Assembly (NCBI RefSeq): GCF_030463535.1
Contig: NC_132879.1
Location: 29,558,133-29,622,132 of the forward strand
DNA from: Salminus brasiliensis
Taxonomy: Eukaryota > Chordata > Actinopteri > Characiformes > Bryconidae
Length of the DNA stretch: 64,000 bases
Direction: 5' to 3'
Below are positions 51,081-61,924 of the stretch, piece after piece. The first letter of the stretch is position 1; each line of letters starts with the position of its first letter. A program made the translations under genes and the position numbers. The notes under the pieces were generated by a model. It was not told the origin of the DNA, did not search any database, and saw only the letters and a program-made list of their open reading frames with translations.

Positions 51081-53111
51081 CCACACACATCCACACACAT
51101 ATATACACACACACCCCAACTCTATCAAAGCCTCTTTTATATATCTCTACAACATGACCGTACACACGCACACCTTTTTCCACATACTCAGAACAGACAC
51201 ACCCAGACTGGGATAGAAGGGGACTGTGTACGTTCAGACAAGACAGACACACACGAACACAGACACACACACACACACACACAGACATACCTACAAAGAC
51301 CTTAACACTGTAAAAGCCTAGTGAATGATTGCCATGACAGAACTACTGGGATACAGTCAGGCAGACTCCACAAAGAAAGTGAAATCAGCACCCACAATGC
51401 AAATACTTTTGGGACATCCAGTGCCATTGATTCAAAAAAGCAAATTTCAACAGCAATTTTTTGATTTTCGTCTCTAATTTATTATTTCTCTATCTACCTT
51501 TCTCTCTTCCTCTTCAGCCAACCCCCCCACCGCCCTCTTTCTCACTCTCTTTCTCTCGCTCATTTCCTGGCACATTCATTTGATTAGCAAATGTCAATTG
51601 TTATGGTTTGGCTCAATCTCAGCATAGACCTATCAGTCTCAGTCTTTCTGTGTGTTAACAGCCATTAGACCCATGTAAATCTCTCTCTCTCACACACACA
51701 CACACACTCACTATTAATAGCCTTTTAAATAAGTTTCAAAGGATTATGAGCATAGAGACAGGATGCAGAAGAAACCGAATACACACATGCAGCACACGAC
51801 AGGTGTTTTGATTCCACAATGAGCCAAACACTACAGCAAGACCGTCTGGATTTAGTAATAGTCAACAGGAAATTCCATTAAGAACCATTTTTTATGATTA
51901 TTGTTTACAGTTCTTTAGATAAATGGGTTTTCTCTTGCGGATGGCTTTCTAAAAAAGTATCCACTATTGTTAAAGTAAAATCAGTAAATAAGTAAAATAT
52001 CCATTTTCAGTTATATCTGAAACACTTTTTGCATGTTTAAAGTCTAATAATGATCTGTTTGTTACAGAGCTTTAAATAACATATGAACAACCATATAGTA
52101 TGTAACCATATATACAGCAGGTACCAACCAATTTAAATGTACATAATGTATATAACATTTTACTCCATACTATTAAGCAACTGTAGGCCGTTCTTGTTGG
52201 ACCATTCATCATGGAAACTGAGTCCATTCACACAGTATAAAGAGCAGATGGTATTTTTGCACAAATGGTGTAAATGATGAGGCTTGACATGACAGTGCCA
52301 TATTAAAAGCAGTATTCTAATATCCCAATACCCTCAGACATGGTCACAACACAAGCTACACCCAAGCATCTACACTGTTAACAGTATAGGATCCTTGAGG
52401 ATCATTCTGAAGCTTCAGAAGGTGCTTTAAAGACCTCCACAGTTTCAAACCGAAGAACATCAAGGATCTTATACTGTGTACAGGTCAAAAACAAAGAGAG
52501 ACACATCTGTTGCTTACCGTACAGGGCCTTGGCGCTGATCTTGCTGTCAGATCTGGCCACCCCACTGCAGAAAGAGGAAGAGGGATGATGATTTCTGCTC
52601 TTCATCACTCAAAGTTCTCCTATTCAGCAACACACAGACTATGCAAACACACTCCAGCACCTGAGTGCCAGTTTACGTCAAAAAGGGGAGCTATACTGAT
52701 TCACATCCACGGATGCACCGCTCTTAAGGAGTTTTCACTTCAGTGACTTAGTATGGTTATACTGGACATGACTGGCTAAGATTATCTACAGGTTCTCAGA
52801 GCATATGGGACTAAGGGAGGGGGGCGAGAGAGAGAGAGTGTGTGTGTGTGTGACAGAGAGAGAGAGAGTGAGAGAGAGTGGCTGTGTCCAGAAAGGAGGG
52901 CAAAGCAAACATTCCCGAACAGAGCTGCTCTGTCAACTGAGACCCTGGCACACATACAGACACACACTCTCACACACCAAAACATGCACACACGCCTGCC
53001 CAAATATCCCCTGGTTAGCGATTTTTTTTCTCACATGTTACTCATTTGCAAGTGGCTGTAAGGATGCCATACTCACTTGGCCTGCCTAATCGGGGGTCCC
53101 ATGAGATTCAT
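28293..53111 (-). CDS. eps8l2: EPS8-like protein 2 (actin regulator with PTB, SH3 and SAM-like domains)
   Basis: EPS8 proteins link receptor and Rac signalling to actin; EPS8L2 supports hair-cell stereocilia. Coding exons in transcript order: 53111-53077, 52564-52518, 43850-43786, 39560-39399, 37948-37799, 36381-36302, 35915-35806, 34772-34696, 34480-34354, 34029-33941, 33631-33557, 33117-32969, 31578-31425, 31298-31264, 31067-30962, 30882-30754, 30638-30557, 29342-29159, 28985-28853 and 28379-28293. All are GT-AG, phases close, and 2076 nt give 691 aa (human about 715). Domains: PTB about 35-170 (QRKKYSNSN 29-37, [10 protein letters not shown] 59-68), a central region with [11 protein letters not shown] (243-253) and [11 protein letters not shown], the SH3 at about 463-520 split between exons 15 and 16 ([29 protein letters not shown]), and a C-terminal SAM-like actin-binding domain at about 599-661. 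The first ATG follows an in-frame TAG by one codon. EPS8L2 fits better than EPS8 or EPS8L1, notably by [14 protein letters not shown] and GWEPPVE (about 392-414). Upstream non-coding exons were not found. Confidence 0.94.
28386..28852 (-). other. eps8l2 intron 19, nothing assigned
   Basis: No repeat or coding signal recognised between the last two coding exons. Confidence 0.4.
29480..29890 (-). repeat. Dispersed teleost repeat in eps8l2 intron 17
   Basis: Minus-strand text such as 'tgtggcatgttggttggtct' and 'atgggggcacc'-type blocks resembles a repeat I know from other fish genomes. The open frames on this strand (up to 87 aa) lie in it and are not genes. Class uncertain. Confidence 0.45.
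30040..30160. repeat. Dispersed repeat sharing a block with 42205-42305
   Basis: Shares 'ccccacatcactctag' and a following 'catcagagtcgggtacac'/'cgtcagagccgggtatac' block with 42205-42305. Unclassified. Confidence 0.45.
31166..31213. repeat. (AT)n microsatellite near eps8l2 exon 14
   Basis: An AT run 50 bases downstream (transcript sense) of the exon 14 donor. Exon 14 is only 35 bases long. Confidence 0.9.
31579..32968 (-). other. eps8l2 intron 12, no gene seen
   Basis: AT-rich intron. Open frames of 77-111 aa occur, none recognisable. Confidence 0.4.
34590..34658. repeat. (GT)n microsatellite, eps8l2 intron 8
   Basis: Interrupted GT run between exons 8 and 9. Confidence 0.9.
35030..35525 (+). 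pseudogene. Tc1/mariner relic (family T3) split by a SINE
   Basis: 'aatcaaaagtttacataca' at 35029-35047 resembles a Tc1 end. The frame at 35100-35210 gives [19 protein letters not shown], the Tc1 (P)DLNPIENLW region. The matching end 'atttatgtaaacttctgacc' lies at 35507-35526, beyond the inserted SINE. Confidence 0.75.
35268..35499 (+). mobile_element. tRNA-derived SINE, near full length
   Basis: Head with a degenerate polymerase III A box (TGGCGCAACA, 35284-35293) and a clean B box (GGTTCGATTCC, 35343-35353), then a body and the tail 'gtcgctctggataagagcgt' ending in repeated 'taaatg'. It sits inside a Tc1 relic, so it inserted after that element. The tail recurs at 1-74. Confidence 0.85.
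35616..35711. repeat. (AT)n microsatellite next to an inverted repeat
   Basis: About 95 bases of nearly pure AT, abutting the inverted repeat 35711-35812 that includes the exon 7 donor of eps8l2. Confidence 0.9.
35711..35812. repeat. 15-bp inverted repeat spanning the eps8l2 exon 7 donor
   Basis: ATGAAAAGTGAGCCA (35711-35725) is the exact reverse complement of TGGCTCACTTTTCAT (35798-35812). The second arm is the last 7 exon bases plus the first 8 intron bases on the minus strand. Between the arms lies a perfect 16-bp palindrome, ATACCCTATAGGGTAT. Confidence 0.9.
36971..37612. mobile_element. hAT-type MITE in eps8l2 intron 5
   Basis: The left end TAGGAATGTTCTGATC pairs with the right end, whose reverse complement reads TAGGGATGTCCCAATC. 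The flanks ATAGTAAC (36963-36970) and ACAGTAAC (37613-37620) match at 7 of 8 positions, fitting the 8-bp target duplication of hAT elements. It carries no transposase. Confidence 0.8.
37949..39398 (-). other. eps8l2 intron 4, repeats and AT-rich DNA
   Basis: Contains an AAT-type microsatellite at about 39162-39182 and a block near 38280-38470 that resembles 40545-40625 ('ctgttccgaatggctg' / 'ctgttccgactggctg'). No gene seen. Confidence 0.45.
40090..40480 (+). pseudogene. Tc1/mariner transposase relic (family T4), eps8l2 intron 3
   Basis: Reads [13 protein letters not shown] at its start and keeps 'ctggctgttcacagagtgcc', 'catattaatggaaagttg' and 'caacagggatgaccacagcc', all known from a common fish Tc1 element. 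Only the N-terminal DNA-binding part and a scrap of the core remain. A related copy lies on the minus strand at 60815-61090. Confidence 0.8.
40481..42479 (-). other. eps8l2 intron 3, middle part, unassigned
   Basis: Mostly AT-rich with short CA runs (near 41090-41106) and a repeat block at 42205-42305 shared with 30040-30160. No gene recognised. Confidence 0.4.
42480..42633. mobile_element. Short MITE related to the one at 56201-56479
   Basis: Ends TGTTTACAC and GTGTAAACA are inverted repeats. The interior 'cagatcacctcctgaagtgg' and 'gaccaggtgt' match the element at 56201-56479. Confidence 0.65.
42634..43785 (-). other. eps8l2 intron 3, distal part, no gene seen
   Basis: No coding or RNA signal recognised between the MITE and exon 3. 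Confidence 0.4.
43901..43940. repeat. Perfect 18-bp AT hairpin before eps8l2 exon 3
   Basis: Arms 43901-43918 and 43923-43940 are exact reverse complements with a 4-base loop (AATG). On the transcript it ends 50 bases before the exon 3 acceptor, in the branch-point region. It may be the core of a small AT-rich palindromic element. Confidence 0.9.
44902..45608 (-). pseudogene. Tc1/mariner relic (family T5), reverse orientation
   Basis: Starts TA|CAGTGGCATGCAAAGG, a known fish Tc1 terminus. Minus-strand remnants of transposase occur near 45110-45230 (reverse complement of 'ggatggcttctacaacagga'-type text). It abuts the T5-like element that starts at 45609. Confidence 0.75.
45609..46278 (+). 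mobile_element. Internally deleted Tc1/mariner element (family T5)
   Basis: Left end CAGTGGCTTGAAAAAC and right end CATGCTACTG|TA are inverted repeats. Internal text 'ttgcaaggaagaattgaaga' and 'aatcccccaaacaatcattg' is the very end of the family's transposase; the rest of the gene is missing. Confidence 0.8.
46279..47539 (-). other. eps8l2 intron 2, unassigned
   Basis: No gene recognised. The intron runs 43851-52517. Confidence 0.4.
47540..47930 (-). pseudogene. Tc1/mariner relic (family T1), reverse orientation
   Basis: 'tggaacaggaaaggctcacc', 'tggaactaagggggc' and the end 'ttatacacctgtggccatag' mirror the family also found at 10445-11480. The centre of the element is deleted. Confidence 0.8.
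47931..49379 (-). other. eps8l2 intron 2, (CA)n run and unassigned DNA
   Basis: An interrupted CA microsatellite lies at 48636-48682 and a (CT)n run near 49002-49020. No gene seen. Confidence 0.4.
49380..49555. repeat. Dispersed repeat family R1, copy 3 (weak)
   Basis: Same block order as 9366-9535, but more diverged: 'ttaattggaccaacaaaaat', 'gacttccagt', 'agagatacatgtttt'. Confidence 0.4.
49556..52517 (-). other. eps8l2 intron 2, distal part with CA microsatellites
   Basis: CA runs at about 51045-51117, 51262-51284 and 51690-51709; otherwise AT-rich with no gene recognised. Long Thr/His and Val/Cys frames over the CA runs are artefacts. Confidence 0.45.
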
Positions 53112-53127
53112 GTTCTACGACATCCAC
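53112..53127 (-). promoter_or_regulatory. eps8l2: eps8l2 5' leader segment with a two-codon upstream ORF
   Basis: An acceptor (TCTCTCAG|GTGG) at 53128 opens the first coding exon, so at least one non-coding exon must lie upstream. The leader holds ATG TCG TAG (53123-53115) followed by AAC and the main ATG, in the same frame. Confidence 0.7.
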
Positions 53128-53931
53128 CTGAGAGAGATGGAGATAAAAAGACAGAGAGAGAGAACATACATGGCATGTTACAACACAGCAGAATTCTTAT
53201 TACTTATACTATACAGTTTATATTAGGACCCCCCATAAGAACCATACATTTAAACATGTAGACTGTTGATATTCACTTGGACAATACTGAGAGATAGGGG
53301 AAATATAACTAAACACATACAACTGAAGACATGTCTTGCAAAAATTGTATTTGTAAATGTAATTAATAGAAATACTATAGAATCAAATTCTGGAGGAGAC
53401 TGTCTCACTGAAATCTGACAATTTGTTTGGTTTGCTCTTGATTGTTGAAATGAGTGGTGCCTCCATGGCTAGATCCAAAGAGGCCTTCAGAAAGAAGGTT
53501 GTAGTGGCAGATTAGGATGGGACTTAAATTAAAACCCTACAGGCCAAGCCCTTTATGTTGCATATGTTTCATGGCAGTTACTGAATATTTTAAAGTAGCT
53601 AAAATAATTCATAACAGTAACCAAATAATTGGTCATTAAGTCTTCAAACGTAAGGTTCAAGGGGTTAAAATAGCTCAGAATAATTAGAAATTAGAAATAA
53701 AAAAAGAAAATCTAAAACAAAAGCCAACATGGTCAGATCAGGCCATCCCAGCACCCTTGCTGTTAAAATAAAAAATCCTCCAGGCAGGTAATGCTACATT
53801 ATGTTCTGGTGGTTTATGTTTCCAGACACATGTTTACACAGTCACTTTAAATGGACTCAATCTGGCCTAAACATCACCAAATCCCTCCACTCACCCACTA
53901 ACTTCAACTATCAGCTTTAACTGATTTAAGC

Positions 53932-53987
<56 letters not shown>

Positions 53988-56200
53988 TTTCTTCACTATA
54001 GTGTGGGCAGCCTGGCCAAAATGAATAATTCAGCTCAGACTCAGTCTATGGCGTCTGACTGAACCATACACTCTCTGCCCTGTGTTCAGACCAATCAGCC
54101 ACAAACCTGGATCCAGTTCCAGTTTAGAAACAGCACTAAACATCCTGCCACACCCCGCACGATATGCACACACACACACACACTCCACTCTCACTTCAGG
54201 AAAAAGCTAGACATTATTCATCATTCTTTGAAAGTTTAAAAGCTGCATTATCAAGTTAGATCAAAACCTTTAAAGTGCTCTAATGTTGCTATAATTAATG
54301 TTTAGCCACAATTCTTCAGTACAAGCTCTTGGAAAAAATGAATAATACCATTTAATCCTAAGGTGCAGATAAAAGACGTAGCAGGCAGTTCAAATATTAA
54401 TGAAACGAGGAATGAAACGTAGAACAGAAGACAGCGAGTACCCGTGTGTGATTGTGTGTCCGAGCGTGTGAAATAGACGAGCCTTATTACACATTCACGT
54501 CCACTTACATAATCCACCACATCAGTCAGGGGCTCTTAATCTCTCAGTGTTAGGTTTATCTGTACTGGTGTCTACTGCTATTAGTGTGTATTATTAATTG
54601 GTGTTAAGTTGAGGAAGATTGCATTTCAGCAGGATTTTAAGTGCTCTGACTGGCACAAAGATACTATCTTAACACTAAAGAAACATTTCTAAAGACTATC
54701 AGAATAATGCAGATATAAGATGTCTCCTTATTAAGCCTCCTTCTTACATGAAGAACCAAACGTGCTGAATATCGAATCCTATATAGCGAATTTATTGTGT
54801 AATCTATTTAAAACTGAGAAAGAGAGGCAACAACAGACATATGTATAATCAGTGTTTTCAACTTGCATCTTTTGACTGTGCATTTGGGGTGCAACGACTA
54901 AAGGACTTAGCCGACTAAACCAACGGCCAAATTAATAATAGTAATAATAGGTGATAAATTGGTGATGTCGTCACACGTTTCCTGCATTAACTAGGAACGG
55001 TTGTGCTGTTGATGAGATTAGAAACTTGCCATTTTCTGTCTTTTGAAAAGCAGACAGTTTGATGGTGCTCCAATGTAAAGTTGTGGCTACATATCTGTGT
55101 CTACAAAACAACAGAAAGATACATACAGTAATTTGCTGTTCATGAGCTATGTTTTTGTGTAGTGTAATTTCACAGCTCTAGAATGGCACACCAATCTAAC
55201 TGCTCATCAAATCTAACAAGGGCTTAGTGACCCACTACCAAAAACCATCCAGTCTGTGGAGTCATCTTCTACCTTCTGTAGTTGTCACCTACTGGCAGGT
55301 GAGTGAGAGATGCAATTCAAGGGGTTATCAAAATTTGTTGCCATTTGCCATTGCAGAACTTGCAGAACTAAAAGCAAGACAGAGATCATTCATAAAATGA
55401 TCCCATTACAGACTCGTATAGCTGCTACTACAAACAAACATAAAAGGTTACATAAACTAAAGTAATAAGCTAATTTTCTCAACAAAGATTATATTAAAAA
55501 CTACTTAAATCATAAGCATTACAAAACTAACAGTCACTCACTGGGCTTCTGTCAATATGATTAGTCTTGCTCTGGCATTGCTACTTGGCTGACATTACTG
55601 CCACACTGTTGGCAGAACAATCTGTGCGAAAGAAAAACAAAGCCCATGATCCATGTCTCTGTATCAGTAACACCATTGTCGGAGCAACACCTTGCATGGT
55701 GAAAACACCAGCTGCTCCATATATCATGTGAGGTTTTTATGAAGAATGGGCAAGTAGGCCCCTCTGAAGTCGTGTCATTATTCTGTAGTCGTTAAAGCGA
55801 TGTTGCAGAAAAGTTAGGCTCTTACTGCTACCAAAAGCTATTCAGACTATACTCTGCTCCTGCCAAAACACCTTCACTGCCACAATTGACATGACTGAAG
55901 ATGACTGTTTTGGTGAGGTATGTTGGTGAGATTGCCAGTCTATGATATTGTCAAAAAATAAGCTTATGAAGTGCCAGACAAAATGCAGGGGCACTATGAT
56001 CCCTTAATTGAATGGGGAAATAAGAGCCTGCCAGGTGCTAGCCAACCATCCAACACACATTCACACTGATCACTGATGAAGGAAGAGAACCTATATTTGT
56101 AAGTACCCCATCAATTGCTCAGAAAGTACAAGAACACTATTGTTTGATTGACTATATTTACTATATTTCTAATTCACTGTGGCAAAACGCTTTACACTTA
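53128..56200. other. Region upstream of eps8l2 coding exons, no exon identified
   Basis: A (CT)n run lies at 53932-53985 and a CA run near 54167-54182. A CCAAT motif sits near 54090, but no convincing promoter or first exon was found. The non-coding eps8l2 first exon could lie here or beyond the window. Confidence 0.4.
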
Positions 56201-56479
56201 GACCCCACTTTCACCTGGTCACTTTATGTGACTAGTATCTGGAATAGTATCTCCAATAAATAAGACTGATATCCAATTGCTGTGTGGGACAGATTATATA
56301 TACACAAATATGCTTGTGTCACTGCAATTATTACTGGTGTTTTGGTTGTATTGGGAGAGATCTTTGTTCTTGAATGTGTCTTGGAGAGACATCTGTGTTT
56401 GTACTGCTATACCGTGGCTTAAATGTGTGTCAGATCACCTCCTTAAGTGGTTTGAATGATCTGATTTGTGAATGGGGTC
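56201..56479. mobile_element. PIF/Harbinger-like MITE with TTA target duplication
   Basis: Ends GACCCCACTTTCACC and TTTGTGAATGGGGTC are inverted repeats. The flanks are TTA on both sides (56198-56200 and 56480-56482), the 3-bp duplication typical of PIF/Harbinger elements. The 60-aa frame inside is not a gene. Confidence 0.75.
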
Positions 56480-58199
56480 TTAGTACCCAAAAGACGACCC
56501 AGTTATTACACTGTGTATAAATAGGTTTCTGTAATAGAAATGTGAAGGTACCTATATATTAAGGGTATAACGTTACTAGGGACATAATGGGACATCAAAT
56601 TTCACAAGTTCTACCCAAAAACTGGTTCCAGTACGCTCATGTTAGCAGTGACCTAAGCATGAAGGATGGTCACATGTGAAAGTGGATACAGGTGGGTCCT
56701 GGCATGAAAAGATTTGGGGACTGCTGTCTTAAGCAGTAAGCCATTAGCAAGTTAGTAACATGTCATGCTAAGCTCAGATCAAGGCAGCTCCCACTAAAAT
56801 GAACACTGTGTAAATGTCCCATGTTCAGGTGGCAAAGGCAAAGGAAGGCCTGAGGATCTGTCTAGGTGCTTTTAAACTGAATCTACGGGGAAGCTAGCTT
56901 CAAAATCAACTTGTGGCTGTCCTGATTTTAGAGGAACAGAGCCCTGTACTGCCACTGTTTTTCCATTTCTGGAACTGCAGTAATTAGAACAGGTTACTGC
57001 AACTGCGAAGACCATGGGATTGTGTTACAGATTAAAATTTTAATCAAGTAATCTGTAACCTGTAACAGAATACATTTTCAGCCCTAATGTTTAATTACAG
57101 TTGGTTAATAAACCACAGCACTAAAGGCTGCTGTTACGTGTGACTGTTTTTTTTTTTGCCTTTTTTTTCATACGTCAAATGAAATATGAAACAAGGGCAA
57201 ACTGAATCATTTTCAAAGCCTTTTGGAATATAATACATCTGTAAACAGACTGGCTTGACAAATCACAGAAAGCAGTTTTAAACTCTAGCCTGAGGCGTCT
57301 GCACCATGCTGCCACACCTGACCGGATGAGTGCTTTGGTATTTTTGGATCGGTTCTGGGGCACGTTTTCTTTCACAGAACTTTCTTTTAAAGCTGCCTTG
57401 TTTAAGTTCCTCTACTACCAAGTTCCTTTTTTCCATGCACTACTCCACCCTTTCTACTTTTCATCCCCGTTTACAGTAAGTTTACTGTCTGTGGTATCGT
57501 GGAAACATTTCTGAACAGAATTACTTTCTGTGTGTGTGTGTGTGTTTGTGTAAGTGTGCTTGCGTGTTTGTGTGAAGGTTGGGTAAATGACAGAATACTT
57601 CACACTCTCAGATTGTGCACAACAGGCAGCTATGCTTCTCGTGTAACAGATGGACTGATCCAGGTTAATAGTTAATGGTGCAGGCACCTGAGAGAATGCT
57701 CTGTACTTTCAGTTATTGCTAGAGTCGAATAAAACTTTGAGCTGTAAAAGATTATTTCAGTCATAACTATAAAACATTTGACTTTGTAACAGTTTTTGGT
57801 GTAAACAGTTTGCACAGAGAGACTGAGGTGGAGTCTGAAACCTGCCTATGCCTTAGCTTTCGCTTTCCACACAAATGCAACATAATTATTAAACTGCCAA
57901 AAAGCTGCTAATGCAACTTGTATGTTAGAGATGAGTGCATTACTACTACTATTTTAATAAGGTGAGAGTTTAAATATGTAAACTTTCTGAACCTGGCTTT
58001 TAGAAAGTGCAGGTGCAGAATGGTGGGAAAGATTCCCTCTGAACAGTCTGTTTGGTGGTTTAGAGGACATATATGCTGTGTATAATTCTTTTATAACACT
58101 GTATTACCTTATGTCTTTTGTGGGGGGTTTTATACTGTAATTCATTTACATTCATATTTTCCAGCCTCTGTATGCCTTACATTTAAACATGCTGTTTAA
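56480..58199. other. Intergenic DNA, no gene seen
   Basis: T-rich runs near 57148-57168 and GT runs near 57530-57550. No gene recognised. Confidence 0.4.
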
Positions 58200-58407
58200 G
58201 GGCGTTTTCATACCTTCCCTTTTTGGTCTGGTTAAATCAGACCCTGGTTCGTTTTCACCATTGGTGTAGTCCGCTTGGGCAGGTGTGAATACAGTAATCA
58301 CACTCGGATGCAGACCAAAATAAATGAACCAAGGGGAAAATGTTCCACGTACAAACTCATTAACTGATTCGGACCAGACCAAACCAACTACAGGTGTAGA
58401 AACACCC
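58200..58407. mobile_element. MITE with TTAA target duplication
   Basis: The left end GGGCGTTTTCATACC pairs with the right end, whose reverse complement reads GGGTGTTTCTACACC. Both flanks are TTAA, as for piggyBac or Kolobok elements. No coding capacity. Confidence 0.75.
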
Positions 58408-60469
58408 TTAATTACTGTGTTTTTAATACTAATATATAACACGTGCTTCTCCTTCATCATTCCTTCCACTTTGGTGGAAAACTGGTCCAGAGCATGATGC
58501 TACCACCACTCTGCCTAAGGGATGGTACCAAGTTCTTGGGTTTGCATGTCTAGTAGTAATCATGATCACTCACAGAAAGTTGAGGCCTTGACAAGTTCAA
58601 AAGACATTCTGGAAGTTGCAACATATAGTTGGTGTTTTGACCCTGTATGTACATTTTTGACCATGTGTTGACCTCAGAACTAAGAAATAATAAAACCTGT
58701 GCACTTTTCTGCCCTAGAAAAAGAACAGTTCAAAGACATAATTGAAAGTCCAATTGGGACATGATACTCATGTTCCTGATGGTGTATATAGGGCTGGGCA
58801 ATATGACAACATTTTATCATATTGTGATAAAATCTGTTATCGTGATACACCATAAATACTTTTATGAGCATTTTGTCAGTTACTGTTACCAGTTCATTAC
58901 AAAGTGTGTAATTAGTCCTGTTTAACTGGATGTGCTGGGTGAAGCACATACTGAATATAAATCACTGTACTGAGCATAGGAGAGTATTTGAATAGCAGTT
59001 TAACTGCATGTCAAAATATTGCATTAAATATTGTGTATCGTGAAAATAACTTTAAATATTGTGATGTAATATGTAAGTGCGTATGTAATTTTCCAACCAC
59101 AAAACAACACATACTGAATAAGAAATCTTAAGATGAGCAACTAATTAATATGTGTGGGATCCGAAAGGTCCTTCAATGGCTGTAAATGATATGTGTGAGT
59201 GTAAGGATTCGTTTTAAAGTTTAAAGAACCTCTACATGATGTAAAGGTTCTATATCGATTACGTACAGAACGTCTAAGACAAGCACCATTTAGGGACCGT
59301 TTTAGGGGGGTTGGCACCAGAAAAAGGAGCACAGCTCAGCAAAATTTAGAAACATGCGTAAAACATGGGTAATCAAGCCGTCTTGTGTTCCACAACGACA
59401 TTTGAATTAGATACAGCTTTGATGCACAATTAAGACGGGCAGGTCTGACTGGTCGCAAATAAAGAACAAGACCCGCAGATGTAACATACTACGCTTCGAA
59501 ACATACCACTCTGTCTATTTGATCTACTAGAAGAAAAGAAGTTAAATGCATTTTAAACATGATACCCATTCCCTAAAATAGGAGAGCTAAGTCCATTGTG
59601 CTGTTTTTACCTCTAGAGTCCTGCAGACAAAGGCAATTAGCTTACACAGTGTGTCAACAGGTGGAACAGTGAATGGGCTTGCAATTAGATCACCTGTTAT
59701 TAGTAAGGGTGATTAATCTCATGTGTGTGGACGTGTGGGTACGTGTCGACAGCTGAGCAAAGTCTACAATCAAGAATGAAACATTAACTAGATGAAGATG
59801 AACACATTCTAAATTGAATTCTTCAATCAGCACGCGTGTTGCTTTTTAACCCCATATGCAGCACAGACACCCAGCTGATGAAAAATGTAATGCGTTGGAT
59901 TCACATGAACACCATTTCTATTGGAATAACAGATAGAACATCACCATTTTGTCTTTCAGTTCTCTCATTAGCCACACAAATACAAAGCAAACTCTACCTG
60001 AAGTTTCACAAACAGCCCACAAAAACAAGACTAAGTGTTCTCAATCCAAGAGAAGAATTCATAGACATAAAGAGGCATATTTCAAGCCCTTTTTTGTTGT
60101 ACTTTTGGATTGGATTCTTTTCATCTTCCTCTTGACAATACCCCATGTATTATTTATGGGGTTGAGGTCCAAAGCGTTGGCTGGTTAATCAAGCACAGTA
60201 AGGTCAGCAACCCATGGTACTGTGGGCAGGTGCTAAGTCCTTATAAAGCAATGTCAGCAGATGAAAGGATGAAGTTTGAAATCTCCAAACACAAAAATCA
60301 ATAAGAATACCACAATAACCAGCACTACTCTTTGCCCAAGCATTCTTAGGTCTTCCGCCTGTATTTGAAAACAATAAGTGACTCTACAACATGACCACCC
60401 AGGAGGAAAAAAACAACAACAGTCCACTGCTTCAGAATAGGGACAGGAAAAAGTCTGGATGCTTGTCTT
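58408..60469. other. Intergenic DNA, no gene seen
   Basis: AT-rich DNA with scattered short frames and no recognisable gene. Confidence 0.4.
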
Positions 60470-60810
60470 CCATGGATCTTAAAGGATAGTGGGTCAAGCC
60501 GAGTCATAGTCAAGTGCTCTTGGTACAGAACGACTTTTGACCATTACTATCAAGTATGGAGGAGGTGGTCCACTCTTGGCTTTGTAGGCCAACGCCAGGG
60601 TTTGGAATCTGATGAGGGCAGTTACAGGAAGCCAGTGAGAAGAATGCAGCATGGCTAAGTTACATGGCTGAACTTAGAAACGTTGAAGACAACCCATGCC
60701 GTTGCATTTTGGATCAACTGCAGGGGCCTGATGGTGCGCAAAGGAAGAGTAGGAAGGCCAGAAGGGAGTTGCAGTAGTTAAGTCTTGAAATGACATCAGA
60801 CTGAGAAAGC
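60470..60810. repeat. Dispersed teleost repeat
   Basis: Text such as 'ttggctttgtaggccaacgc', 'tacaggaagccagtgagaag' and 'gttgcagtagttaagtcttg' is a pattern I recognise as an abundant fish interspersed repeat. Class not determined. Confidence 0.55.
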
Positions 60811-60814
60811 ACCT

Positions 60815-61090
60815 AATGGCCTCTCCGGTAGACGGCTGTGGTGTCTTTGGACCAACACCAAAGGATGACATGGCTCCCCCAAACCACAGACTGTGGAAAC
60901 CTCTCACTAGGCTTCAAACATCTTGGACTTTTCTTGAATATTATTGTTTCATTTTTGTCCTCCAGACACCTTTCCATGTATATGCTTTGATACAGCACTC
61001 TGAAAACATTCAGCCTTTTCAGTGATGACCTTCTCTGGCCCACCCTCCTGGTGGAAGGTGTTAAGACTGTCTTATAGACAACTGTCAAAC
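60815..61090 (-). pseudogene. Tc1/mariner relic (related to family T4), reverse orientation
   Basis: The minus strand reads STRRVGQRRSSLKRLNVF and, further on, VWGAMSSFGVGPKT in pieces, matching Tc1 transposase text. Frames are broken. Confidence 0.75.
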
Positions 61091-61924
61091 TAGCCCTTTT
61101 TTCATGCTTGTGGTTGCATGTACTGGATCAGACACATGGTTGAATAACAGTTAAAATGATACATTCTAACAATCTGCAATGTTGATTTCTGAATGTCTTG
61201 GGCTTTATGCTGTGCTGATCAAAAGCAAAACAACAAAAGGCTTGAAATGTTACTTTGCATGTGACAAATAACATATAATAGTTGATCGTTATAAATTAAA
61301 ATAAAAAATGATGTTTGTCCACAAGATTCAAATTTCCTCTTTACTAATTCAGAGAACTGTTATTATCAGTTACATTGGTAATCAAGAAATCTACACATTT
61401 AGATGAATAGAAAGCAGTACGGCACAACCAGCAATAAAATTGGACTTAACTTCTTTTTTTTTTAAATATATAATCTCATTTGTACATCCACATTCCACAT
61501 CCCATGTGTCCATCTGTTTCTTACCATAAGAGGAGAATTAATAAATAGTAATTTATTAAGTTAAATTTAATGTGTAAATTTACAAATTGTATGAGGTTTA
61601 TTTACACTGTAATAATAAAATAAAAAAATAAAAAAAATGAAATAAAAAACCCACTAAACAGAAGTCAAATATCCTAACTCAAACTCAGTGGAAAACCAAT
61701 ACATGTACATAAATACTCAATAAAAGGTCTACAGAAAAATGATTTAGTTTACAGAGTTTTATCAAGTTATTACAATGAAACGCCATCAATAAAGTAACAA
61801 CATAATATCTGCAGCAAAACCAACTATCGATCAAACACTAACAAAACAAAATCCAGTAGCAGCACAAGAAAGAACACCAGCATGCAGCCCAGAACACTAA
61901 GGCCTGGTTATGATCACTAAGGCC
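61091..61924. other. AT-rich intergenic DNA
   Basis: A-rich low-complexity sequence near 61610-61650. No gene seen. Confidence 0.4.

Noticed and set aside
28293..53111. Assignment as eps8 or eps8l1
   Set aside because: The stretch after exon 12 (WPRD..PLYIPKF, GWEPPVE) and the central and SH3 regions fit EPS8L2 best. The last exon ([13 protein letters not shown]) is more EPS8-like, so a tree would settle it.
53450..53540. Possible start of another Tc1 transposase ('atggctagatccaaagag')
   Set aside because: Too short and diverged to separate from chance.
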